A DNA stretch of 64,000 bases from Pectobacterium colocasium (GTDB lineage: Bacteria > Pseudomonadota > Gammaproteobacteria > Enterobacterales > Enterobacteriaceae), in the NCBI RefSeq assembly GCF_020181655.1, contig NZ_CP084032.1, forward strand, positions 868,001 to 932,000, given 5' to 3'. Shown here one piece after another: positions 37,035 to 44,343 of this stretch; positions within the stretch are counted from its first letter, which is position 1, and each line of letters opens with the position of its first letter. The notes under the pieces were generated by a model. The model did not search any database, was not told the origin of the DNA, and saw only the letters and a list, made by a program, of their open reading frames with translations. Position numbers and translations under genes: made by a program.

Positions 37035-37826
37035 TTATTCATCACTTTTCTGGTAGCGCGGGGCAGGGTGCTCCTGATTGAACTCCGGAAGCATTGCCTG
37101 GCGGGTCTTCTCGTGCAGGCTCCACAGTTCTTCACTGTGCAGAGGGGGAATGGTGACGGGTTCGCGGCGATCATACCCTGCCAGAGCCGCGTCCACCATT
37201 TCACCTGCGTCCATCACGCCAGTGAGCGTATTCACATCAACGCCTGAGCGCTCCCAGATTTCAGTGCGTGTGGCAGCCGGAAGCACGGCCTGCACGTACA
37301 CGCCCTGTGAGCTGAGTTCCAGGTTCAGCCCCTGAGACAGGTAAAGTACGAAGGACTTGGTGGCACCATATACTGACATGCCGAATTCTGGAGCCAGTCC
37401 GACGACGGAGCTCAGGTTGATGATACTTCCTCGGCCTTCGGCTGCAAATCCTATTGCTGCCGCGTGCGCCAGTGTCAGCACCGCATTGAGATTAACGGCA
37501 GTCATGCGGCTGATGTCGGCTGCGCTCTGGGTTATGAAGGTGCCGGAAAGACTCATACCCGCATTGTTGACCAGCACGCCGATATTTGTATCTTCCCGCA
37601 GTCGCCGGGCTACGGTTTCTACCGCTTCCGGAGCCGTCAGGTCTGCTGGCAGGACCTCTGCCTGAATGCCGTACTGTGCCCGCAGTTTTTCAGCCAATGT
37701 ATGTAGTCGTGCGGCATCGCGAGCGACCAGCACCAGATTGTGCCCCCGGCGGGCAAAGCGGTCTGCGTAGACTGCGCCAATGCCCGTTGATGCCCCGGTT
37801 ATCAGTACCGACGTGTTCTCAGCCAT
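37035..37826 (-). CDS. Short-chain dehydrogenase/reductase
   Basis: A 263-residue classical SDR with the cofactor loop TGASTGIGAVYADRFARRG (residues 10-28), NNAGMS, the catalytic serine in INLSSVVG and YGATKSF with the Tyr-Lys pair. The acidic/basic pattern after strand 2 (LVARDAARL) suggests NADPH. It is the first gene of the SDR-OYE operon, divergent from an aldo/keto reductase and TetR pair. Confidence 0.9.
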   Translation of the reverse strand: MAENTSVLITGASTGIGAVYADRFARRGHNLVLVARDAARLHTLAEKLRAQYGIQAEVLPADLTAPEAVETVARRLREDTNIGVLVNNAGMSLSGTFITQSAADISRMTAVNLNAVLTLAHAAAIGFAAEGRGSIINLSSVVGLAPEFGMSVYGATKSFVLYLSQGLNLELSSQGVYVQAVLPAATRTEIWERSGVDVNTLTGVMDAGEMVDAALAGYDRREPVTIPPLHSEELWSLHEKTRQAMLPEFNQEHPAPRYQKSDE

Positions 37827-37885
37827 CTCGTTTTTTCCTCAGTTGCAGAATGGAATTTACATGCAGGGTCTTTTTAAATGATGAG

Positions 37886-37906
37886 TGACATGTATAATAA
37901 ATGTCA
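37886..37906. promoter_or_regulatory. Palindromic operator and -10 box in the SDR/AKR divergent promoter
   Basis: TGACAT (37886-37891) and ATGTCA (37901-37906) form a perfect inverted repeat with nine bases between them. The centre contains TATAAT (37893-37898), a perfect -10 hexamer for the rightward gene. This is where the adjacent TetR-type repressor would be expected to bind and silence both directions. Confidence 0.6.
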
Positions 37907-37937
37907 ATCATAATTTAATTGTGTAAGGGGATGGCTT

Positions 37938-38984
37938 ATGCGTTATACCACTTTCGGCAGAAACACCGGGCTTCGTGTCTCAGAACTGGCGCTCGGAACG
38001 GGGAACTTTGGTACTGGCTGGGGTTACGGAGCGGAAAAAGCGGAGGCTCGAGCGGTATTCGACGTTTACGCTAATGCGGGCGGCAACTTTATTGATACGG
38101 CGGATACCTATCAGGCGGGGCAGTCCGAAGAACTGGTCGGGGAGTTCATTGCCGCAGAGCGTGATCATTTTGTGGTTGCCACCAAGTATACCTTGAGTGC
38201 GCATCCGGGGGCGGGCGCGGCGCTGACCGGCAATAGCCGGCGCAACATGATACTGTCGGTCGAAAACAGTTTGAGAAGGCTAAAGACGGACCGTATAGAC
38301 CTGCTCTGGGCGCACTTTGATGACCAACTGACACCGTTGGAAGAAGTGGTGCGCGCTTTCGACGACCTTATCTGTTCCGGCAAAGTACTGTATGGCGGCC
38401 TGTCTAATTTTCCTGCCTGGAAAGTCTCTCGTGCGGATACTCTGGCGGAACTGAGGGGCTGGTCCCGCATTGCTGGCATTCAGGTGGAGTACAGCCTTGT
38501 GGAACGCAGCGCGGAGCGCGAGCTGTTGCCAATGGCGGAGGCGCTGGGCATGGCGGCCACGATATGGTCGCCGCTTGGTGGTGGCCTGCTTACCGGTAAA
38601 TATCGCAACAGCCAGGAAGGACGGCTACAGGGATTCGGCGGTAGACTGGTACATACCGAGAAAGATCCGGCGCTGCTTGATGACGTTCTGAACATTGCCC
38701 GCGAGCTGAATGTGTTGCCGCTTCAGGTGGCAATTGCGTGGCTGCGTCACCGCGCAGAGCACAGCTCTACCGCTCTGATACCGATTCTTGGTTCGCGTAC
38801 ACCGAAGCAACTGACGGACACGCTCGCGGCGCTGAACGTCAGCCTGACTGATGAGCAGGTTAAGCGGCTTGAGAGTGTCAGCGCTATTGATTACGGTACG
38901 CCGCACAACCAGATCGCGGGAACCCTTTCCAGAGCGCAGGGAACTGGCGCAGAATATATCAGCATCCTGCCACCGCGGGCGTGA
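37938..38984 (+). CDS. Aldo/keto reductase
   Basis: A 348-residue NADPH-dependent aldo/keto reductase of the YajO/Gpr-like group. The tetrad is visible: Asp in NFIDTADTYQ, Tyr in the same segment, Lys in FVVATKYTL and His in DLLWAHFDD. C-terminal IPILGSRTPKQLTDTLAAL binds the cofactor phosphate. It should reduce aldehydes in the cytoplasm. It is followed by a TetR gene 66 bases on. With the divergent SDR and OYE genes it forms a set of four probably responding to one reactive electrophile. Confidence 0.92.
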   Translation: MRYTTFGRNTGLRVSELALGTGNFGTGWGYGAEKAEARAVFDVYANAGGNFIDTADTYQAGQSEELVGEFIAAERDHFVVATKYTLSAHPGAGAALTGNSRRNMILSVENSLRRLKTDRIDLLWAHFDDQLTPLEEVVRAFDDLICSGKVLYGGLSNFPAWKVSRADTLAELRGWSRIAGIQVEYSLVERSAERELLPMAEALGMAATIWSPLGGGLLTGKYRNSQEGRLQGFGGRLVHTEKDPALLDDVLNIARELNVLPLQVAIAWLRHRAEHSSTALIPILGSRTPKQLTDTLAALNVSLTDEQVKRLESVSAIDYGTPHNQIAGTLSRAQGTGAEYISILPPRA

Positions 38985-39050
38985 GAATAAGTAAATCGGT
39001 ATTCACGGGCACTGAGGTGCCCGGATTGTTTCATTCAGATTGGGGGATTA

Positions 39051-39623
39051 ATGGGGCGGGTATCTAAAGAGCAGATGGAACGCAATCGTGACAGCATTAT
39101 TAAAATGTCGGCAGAGCTGTTTCGGGAACGCGGGCTGGACGGTGTCAGTGTCAATGACATCATGGCGGCTGTTGGCCTGACGCACGGCGGATTTTACGGC
39201 CATTTCAACTCCAAAGATGAACTTGAGGCTCTGGCCTGCCAGCGGGCGTTTGACGATGCGAGCGCCTCGTTTTCAGCAAGCGGCATAGCGACGTTTCATG
39301 AGCTCGTGGATTACTACCTGTCACCCAGCCACAGGGACAGTGCGGGCAATGGATGTGCAGTCACCGCTCTGGCGTCAGATGTGCTACGTAAGCCGCCGGA
39401 AAAGCCGGTACGCGAAACTTACAAAATGGGCGTCAGAAATATGGCGTCACGGCTTGCGGCTATTCAGGGGGCAGAACCTGATGATGCGCCTTCAGACCAA
39501 CAGTTGGCACAGTTGGCTATGTTGACCGGTGCACTGATACTGGCCCGAGCAACTGAAGGGGATGAACTCTCTGAACAGTTCCTCAGTGCGGCAAGACGCT
39601 ATCTGCACGAAACGGCGCTGTAA
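39051..39623 (+). CDS. TetR-family repressor
   Basis: A 190-residue regulator. Its N-terminal helix-turn-helix (residues 9-55, SAELFRERGLDGVSVNDIMAAVGLTHGGFYGHF in short form at 16-48) is typical of TetR, with the NemR/YxaF-like GGFYGHFNSKDELE. The C-terminal ligand domain has a single cysteine pair region (GCAVTALASDVL). It likely senses electrophiles and represses the divergent oxidoreductase genes through the palindrome at 37886-37906. Confidence 0.88.
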   Translation: MGRVSKEQMERNRDSIIKMSAELFRERGLDGVSVNDIMAAVGLTHGGFYGHFNSKDELEALACQRAFDDASASFSASGIATFHELVDYYLSPSHRDSAGNGCAVTALASDVLRKPPEKPVRETYKMGVRNMASRLAAIQGAEPDDAPSDQQLAQLAMLTGALILARATEGDELSEQFLSAARRYLHETAL

Positions 39624-39999
39624 TCTGAAAGGCGTGCGTGATGCCAGTAACGTCATTCATTCGTCGCTCCGCAGATCGCGTCGGCTGTTGTGAATATTCT
39701 ACTGCTGAATTTTATGAGCAGCTCAGGCCGTCGCCATCATAAAGAGTGTAGTCCGCTGCCTGTGGACGGATTCGATCTCCTTAACGGATAAGGTTTGTTT
39801 GTCTTGCCAATGCTGTGTTTCCATCGTTTTAGGCACCTAAAAACAATAACGCTTTATGAAGTACCTAACAAAGTGCCTGAATGGTTTGGACTTCAAACTT
39901 CGCAGGACAAATTGAGGGCACAAAAAAGCCCGCAGGGCTTGTGCCGTGCGGGCTTTTCGTACTTCATCGGTCTTATCTGGTAATAACCGATGTCTAAAT
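39624..39999. other. Intergenic region between tetR and ssrA
   Basis: 376 bases. It contains the ssrA terminator near the right end. A short open frame at 39795-39983 runs through that terminator and is not a gene. I looked for a duplicate of the tmRNA 3' end or an integrase, since ssrA is a common integration site, and saw neither. Confidence 0.6.
39924..39957. terminator. Terminator downstream of ssrA
   Basis: AAAAGCCCGC (39924-39933) and GCGGGCTTTT (39948-39957) form a hairpin with A- and T-runs on both sides, so it can act in both directions. On the minus strand it follows ssrA by about 45 bases. Confidence 0.9.
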
Positions 40000-40362
40000 T
40001 GGTGGAGCTGGGGGGATTTGAACCCCCGTCCGGAACCACTCTACCGTCGGTACTACATGCTTAGTCTATCTTTGCATTCGCTTGCCAGCTGCGAATAGAC
40101 ACGCCACTAACAAACTAGCCTGATTAGATTTAGTGCTTCAACCCCAGGCAAGGCATCCACACGATCTCTTTTGGGTTTGACCTCTCTTGATCCCCGTCCT
40201 AAGAGCGGAGGCTAGGGAGAGAGGGCTCAGAGCAGGTTATTAAGCTGCTAAAGCGTAGTTTTCGTCGTTTGCGACTATTTTTTTGCGGCTTTTTACGAGG
40301 CCAACCGCCCCTCGGCATGCACCTTGGGCTTTGCAAATCCCGTCGAATCCAGAATCAGCCCC
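40000..40362 (-). ncRNA. ssrA: Transfer-messenger RNA (tmRNA)
   Basis: The 363-base gene matches E. coli ssrA almost throughout. It starts GGGGCTGATTCTGG and ends AGCTCCACCA, so the CCA is encoded. The tag reading frame at 40240-40272 (minus) encodes ANDENYALAA and a TAA stop. With SmpB it rescues stalled ribosomes and marks the nascent chains for ClpXP. It lies directly downstream of smpB. Confidence 0.98.
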
Positions 40363-40377
40363 CAAGAAACTGTCACC

Positions 40378-40383
40378 AGTATA
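40378..40383 (-). promoter_or_regulatory. -10 box of the ssrA promoter
   Basis: TATACT on the minus strand, preceded by TG, places transcription start about 8 bases before the mature 5' end, as in E. coli. The -35 region is weak. Confidence 0.5.
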
Positions 40384-40412
40384 TCAGAACTTACCGTTGC
40401 TAAGCCAGTGGC

Positions 40413-40895
40413 TTAGCGATTGGCATTCTTCATGATACGGGCTTTGTCTAACTTCCATTCACGTTCTTTAATGTCATCACGCTTGTCGTGATCTTTTTTA
40501 CCTTTCGCCACGCCAATTTTGACTTTGCTCCAGGCATTTTTCCAATACATGGATAGTGCGACGACCGTGTAACCTTCTCGACTGACACGGCCAAACAGCG
40601 ACTCCAACTCACGTTTGTTGAGAAGAAGTTTGCGTGTGCGTATGGGATCGCACACAACGTGTGATGAAGCCACATTTAGCGGCGTGATAGTGGCACCAAA
40701 CAGGTAAGCTTCACCGTTCATGAAGGTGACGTAGCTGTCGCTGAGGTTTGCTTTGCCTGCACGCAGTGATTTGACTTCCCATCCTTGCAGCGCAAGGCCA
40801 GCCTCAAATTCTTCCTCGATGAAGTATTCGTGACGGGCGCGCTTGTTTTGCGCAATGGTGGCGGAACCGGGTTTGTATGCTTTTTTCTTTGTCAT
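40413..40895 (-). CDS. smpB: tmRNA-binding protein SmpB
   Basis: A 160-residue protein identical in length to the E. coli form. It binds the tRNA-like part of tmRNA and carries it to the ribosome. The OB-fold core holds [19 protein letters not shown] and [15 protein letters not shown], and the basic tail [17 protein letters not shown] is intact. It precedes ssrA on the same strand, the conserved order. Confidence 0.98.
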   Translation of the reverse strand: MTKKKAYKPGSATIAQNKRARHEYFIEEEFEAGLALQGWEVKSLRAGKANLSDSYVTFMNGEAYLFGATITPLNVASSHVVCDPIRTRKLLLNKRELESLFGRVSREGYTVVALSMYWKNAWSKVKIGVAKGKKDHDKRDDIKEREWKLDKARIMKNANR

Positions 40896-41050
40896 AGTGC
40901 CGTCATTATACTGGATGTCATTGGGAATGAAATCCCCGCCGTGCGTCCGTGTCGTGGTTAATGATATCGTGCGATAAGCTTCGCAGAATTTTTGCCTGTC
41001 GGGCTATCAGTGCTATTATTTTGCGCGTTTTATGAATCACGGAAAAGAGT

Positions 41051-41497
41051 ATGCCAAAGATAAGTCGTTCCGCACTGGTGCCGTTCAGTGCTGAACAGAT
41101 GTACAAGCTGGTGAATGATGTTGCTTCCTACCCCGCGTTTTTACCGGGCTGCACGGGGAGTCGCGTGCTCTCCTCTTCAGAAGGGGAGATGACCGCCGCA
41201 GTAGACGTTTCCAAAGCCGGTATCAGCAAGACATTTACCACACGTAATACGCTGACACACAACCAGAATATCAATATGCAACTGGTCGATGGCCCCTTCC
41301 GTCAGTTGGGTGGCGACTGGCATTTTACGCCGCTGAGCGCCGATGCCTGTAAAGTCGAGCTGCATCTGGAATTTGAATTCACCAATGCGTTGATTGAACT
41401 CGCTTTTGGCAAAGTATTCAAGGAGCTGGCGGGAAATATGGTGCAGGCTTTCACGCAGCGAGCAAAAGAGGTCTACAGTGTCCGCAATGCAGGTTGA
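41051..41497 (+). CDS. ratA: RatA/YfjG, START-domain protein (type II toxin RatA family)
   Basis: A 148-residue SRPBCC/START-fold protein. In E. coli RatA blocks 70S assembly when overproduced; the mitochondrial relative Coq10 binds ubiquinone, so its natural role may be in quinone handling. It begins [24 protein letters not shown], the family N terminus. It is divergent from smpB and overlaps rnfH by 20 bases. Confidence 0.93.
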   Translation: MPKISRSALVPFSAEQMYKLVNDVASYPAFLPGCTGSRVLSSSEGEMTAAVDVSKAGISKTFTTRNTLTHNQNINMQLVDGPFRQLGGDWHFTPLSADACKVELHLEFEFTNALIELAFGKVFKELAGNMVQAFTQRAKEVYSVRNAG

Positions 41498-41765
41498 TGT
41501 GGTCTATGCGCTGCCGGAACGCCAGTATCTACGCACGGTGAAGCTGGAAGAGGGCAGCACGGTTGAGCAGGCGATTGTGGCATCGGGTCTGCTGGAACTG
41601 CGTCATGACATCGATTTACAGGTGAATAAAGTCGGTATCTACAGCCGTGCGGCGAAGCTGGCCGATGTGGTACAGGATGGTGACCGCGTGGAAATTTATC
41701 GTCCGCTGATTGCCGATCCGAAAGAGCTGCGCCGCCAGCGCGCCGAGCGTTCTAAGAGTAAGTGA
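41478..41765 (+). CDS. rnfH: RnfH/RatB ubiquitin-fold protein
   Basis: A 95-residue protein of the RnfH family (beta-grasp fold), always paired with ratA; its function is not settled. I chose GTG 41478 because AAAGAGG lies six bases before it; an ATG nine bases later is the alternative. Conserved landmarks are [22 protein letters not shown] and the C-terminal [21 protein letters not shown]. Confidence 0.92.
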   Translation: MSAMQVDVVYALPERQYLRTVKLEEGSTVEQAIVASGLLELRHDIDLQVNKVGIYSRAAKLADVVQDGDRVEIYRPLIADPKELRRQRAERSKSK

Positions 41766-41792
41766 TGTACGGTATCGGCAAAGCGGTTAAAG

Positions 41793-41829
41793 ACGCTATC
41801 GTCGGCTATTTATTATGAGACGATAGCGT
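41793..41829. terminator. Hairpin between rnfH and rdrB
   Basis: ACGCTATCGTC (41793-41803) pairs perfectly with GACGATAGCGT (41819-41829) around a 15-base loop. It separates the convergent rnfH and rdrB genes and marks the right border of conserved sequence before the RADAR insert. No T-run. Confidence 0.5.
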
Positions 41830-41871
41830 GAGATACGCTGACACAGAGGGGAATTAAGTGATTAATCGCCT

Positions 41872-44334
41872 CTATTGTAGATAATCAAATCTATAGATAC
41901 GGCCATTTTCATTGATGGTCGCTACATATGCTAATGCATCTTTATGACTGTAGTGATAATGATTCACTAGTGCCCAAAAAAGATGGTAAAACTCGTTTTT
42001 CATATCCGTCACAAAAATGCCTTGATCGTCTGAGCCTAATGCAATCTGCATTACGCTATCCCCTTCTATTTTACGTTCAGGAATTTGCATCCAACGGAAA
42101 ACATGATGTTCATGTACTGACTCATAATGACTGATTCTGACATTACTGGTAGGTAATGTCTCTATCACGATGTGTTTTTCTTTCACCAAGCTTTGTACAT
42201 ATTGTTGAGCGTGTAATATCAGTGATTCAGGAGTAAAATGAGTATTACACTCCTGAAGTTGCTCATAACGTGAAATAACATTTTGATCAAACCACCGCAT
42301 GGTTAGTAATCGTAGCGCGTCATCACCTGTACGCTGACTAAATTGGCGAACCTCATTAAACTCTTCACCAATCCAGCCTATCGGTTGGTCTGATTTATCT
42401 TGCAAATAATCTCGAACTTGCTCAGGAGATAACCCGCGACCATCAAAAAACTGTTGCAATATAGTTAAAGGAATATGCTGATTGAAAATCTTGTAAGCCT
42501 GTGTTGTGATAGCATCTTCCAATATTGGAATAGAAAATTTTGCGTCACCACCTTCAATTAATACCTTTCTGATAAAAAGTAAATTCTCTAACCATTCTCC
42601 ACGACGAAGATAGATTTTATCAGGCATTTTCTCTATCCAAAGTGAAGGGAGAATGCCAATTGCGGTAGCATGACCTATTCGGTCACCATTGCAAAGATCA
42701 AGGAATGTTATTGCTTCATAGACATTCCTAATTCCGCTAATAAGGTGTTCAAAATCCTCCCCAGCATGATAAGTAAAGTTCTTTATGCCTTTACGTCTGG
42801 CCTTACGATAAAGTACAGAGAAAACTTCTGGTGGGCTTTCCAGCTCATTTGCTGCGGCATCGAATGCGGTCAGAATAGAGAGTAAGGCTGGATTATTATC
42901 GAAAAGAGCAAAAAGGATATCTGCTCGCTGCATAATATCTTCTCGTAAAACACTGAAATGTGTTTCTCCAGAATTATGATTCCAGGGTTTTTTAATAAAA
43001 TGTGTTACAAGTCGTAATGTAGGGCGAGAAAATTTCAGACACTCTTGTGCGAGTTGATTGATATCTGTTGGCATAGCCAAGATACCATTTTTCTTCCCTC
43101 GTTGTTGGTAGTGCCAAAAACCGGATAGAATTTTTGTGAGCAAATTTACATTTTTAGCTTCCGTATCTTTCGGTGCAAAACGACCTTCAAGGGTCGTTAA
43201 TATAGAATTTTGCGTAGGTTTTTTTCCATGTAATTGATAAAAACGTGCTTCATATTCTTTTTCAATAGGTTCGCGTGGTCCAAGTTCTGTGAATTTTTGA
43301 AATTGATCAAAACCATATTGATCGGTTCGCTGCACCAATAATTGTTGAAATAAATTCATACTGAGCAGGTAAAGCAAATAGCAGGCATCTTCCATCGCTG
43401 AGATTGAGGCATTAACTTTTAATTTATTCAATACGCGGATATGAAAATGCAATTCACAAATGCCATGTTCATATTGTTTGACAGAGAATTGCTCCTGTTC
43501 ATAGGGAAAATAAGTGCTATCAATATCTTCGATATCTTGGGTGCGAAGTATGTTAGCAAAGTCTAGCCTCGTGAAACCGTTGTGTTGTGCATCAGATGGA
43601 CGCTTATCAACCCACTGTAATAGCCATTCTCGGCAGTATCTGGCGATATATAGCATTCGTTTGACTTTTATCGCTGAATCTAATCTTGTGCTCACAGCAT
43701 AAAAACGGCGAATGCGAGTTGAATCTTTTTTGCGGCTCTCTTCCATTTCATCAAGCAATGCATCAGGGGTTAACAGGCTGTGGTGCCACATCAGCTCGAA
43801 AAATGTGGTGCCATTGAGGTGCATATGTGCTTCATGTAATCCTTCTTTTTCTATGTAGTCTTCAACTAATGGGTGCCATGGCGAAATAATTGGCCGATGG
43901 CCTAATGTTTGTTCAAGAGTATCAAATAGGTCGAAATTTGAAGGACATTCGTTACGGCAGAGCATCTGCTCAGCCTGATAGGCAATGACGGGAAAGCCTG
44001 ACTGATTAGAAATCCAGTTTTGCCACTCCATAAAGCGTTGGGGTTGCACTGTTAAACGCCTTAAATCGGGATCCAAGTGATGCCTCGCCACTTGGCCTAA
44101 TAGCGCACGGCACCAGCCTTTTGCCTCACGTTGCCGCTCAATAAGATGACGCCAGTGTCGATCAAACATTGGATCGATATGTTGAAAATTTCGCTGATGC
44201 CAACTGTTGTACGTGGCAGCTTCTATTGCATCTTCCTCCAGATGCTGACGTTCTCCAGAGAGTAACTGAGGAAGTTGTGTGAGCAACAGTTCATATAAGC
44301 GAGGCTCTGACAATAGGTATTGATTGATAAACAT
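41872..44334 (-). CDS. rdrB: RADAR adenosine deaminase RdrB
   Basis: An 820-residue protein with the adenosine deaminase active site set in a much larger chain than housekeeping Add (about 335). Metal ligands are seen in HEAHMHLNG (His170, His172), catalytic HAGE at 523-526, DRIGHA with His555, and GSDDQG with Asp769-Asp770. In characterised RADAR systems RdrB forms a large shell that deaminates adenosine nucleotides or RNA during phage infection, in concert with RdrA. It lies nine bases after rdrA on the same strand. The gene is clearly more AT-rich than the conserved genes on either side. No SLATT or Csx27-like accessory gene is present. Confidence 0.9.
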   Translation of the reverse strand: MFINQYLLSEPRLYELLLTQLPQLLSGERQHLEEDAIEAATYNSWHQRNFQHIDPMFDRHWRHLIERQREAKGWCRALLGQVARHHLDPDLRRLTVQPQRFMEWQNWISNQSGFPVIAYQAEQMLCRNECPSNFDLFDTLEQTLGHRPIISPWHPLVEDYIEKEGLHEAHMHLNGTTFFELMWHHSLLTPDALLDEMEESRKKDSTRIRRFYAVSTRLDSAIKVKRMLYIARYCREWLLQWVDKRPSDAQHNGFTRLDFANILRTQDIEDIDSTYFPYEQEQFSVKQYEHGICELHFHIRVLNKLKVNASISAMEDACYLLYLLSMNLFQQLLVQRTDQYGFDQFQKFTELGPREPIEKEYEARFYQLHGKKPTQNSILTTLEGRFAPKDTEAKNVNLLTKILSGFWHYQQRGKKNGILAMPTDINQLAQECLKFSRPTLRLVTHFIKKPWNHNSGETHFSVLREDIMQRADILFALFDNNPALLSILTAFDAAANELESPPEVFSVLYRKARRKGIKNFTYHAGEDFEHLISGIRNVYEAITFLDLCNGDRIGHATAIGILPSLWIEKMPDKIYLRRGEWLENLLFIRKVLIEGGDAKFSIPILEDAITTQAYKIFNQHIPLTILQQFFDGRGLSPEQVRDYLQDKSDQPIGWIGEEFNEVRQFSQRTGDDALRLLTMRWFDQNVISRYEQLQECNTHFTPESLILHAQQYVQSLVKEKHIVIETLPTSNVRISHYESVHEHHVFRWMQIPERKIEGDSVMQIALGSDDQGIFVTDMKNEFYHLFWALVNHYHYSHKDALAYVATINENGRIYRFDYLQ

Positions 44335-44343
44335 AAGTTGTCC

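Noticed and set aside
39795..39983. 62-codon open frame next to ssrA
   Set aside because: It runs through a strong bidirectional terminator; considered as an integrase remnant, but no integrase motif is visible.
39624..40000. Prophage or island integrated at the tmRNA 3' end
   Set aside because: ssrA is a frequent target, but no second copy of its 3' end and no integrase gene were found in the window.
41872..44334. RdrB as a housekeeping adenosine deaminase
   Set aside because: The chain is more than twice the usual length, and it is coupled to a 902-residue P-loop ATPase, which is the RADAR arrangement.
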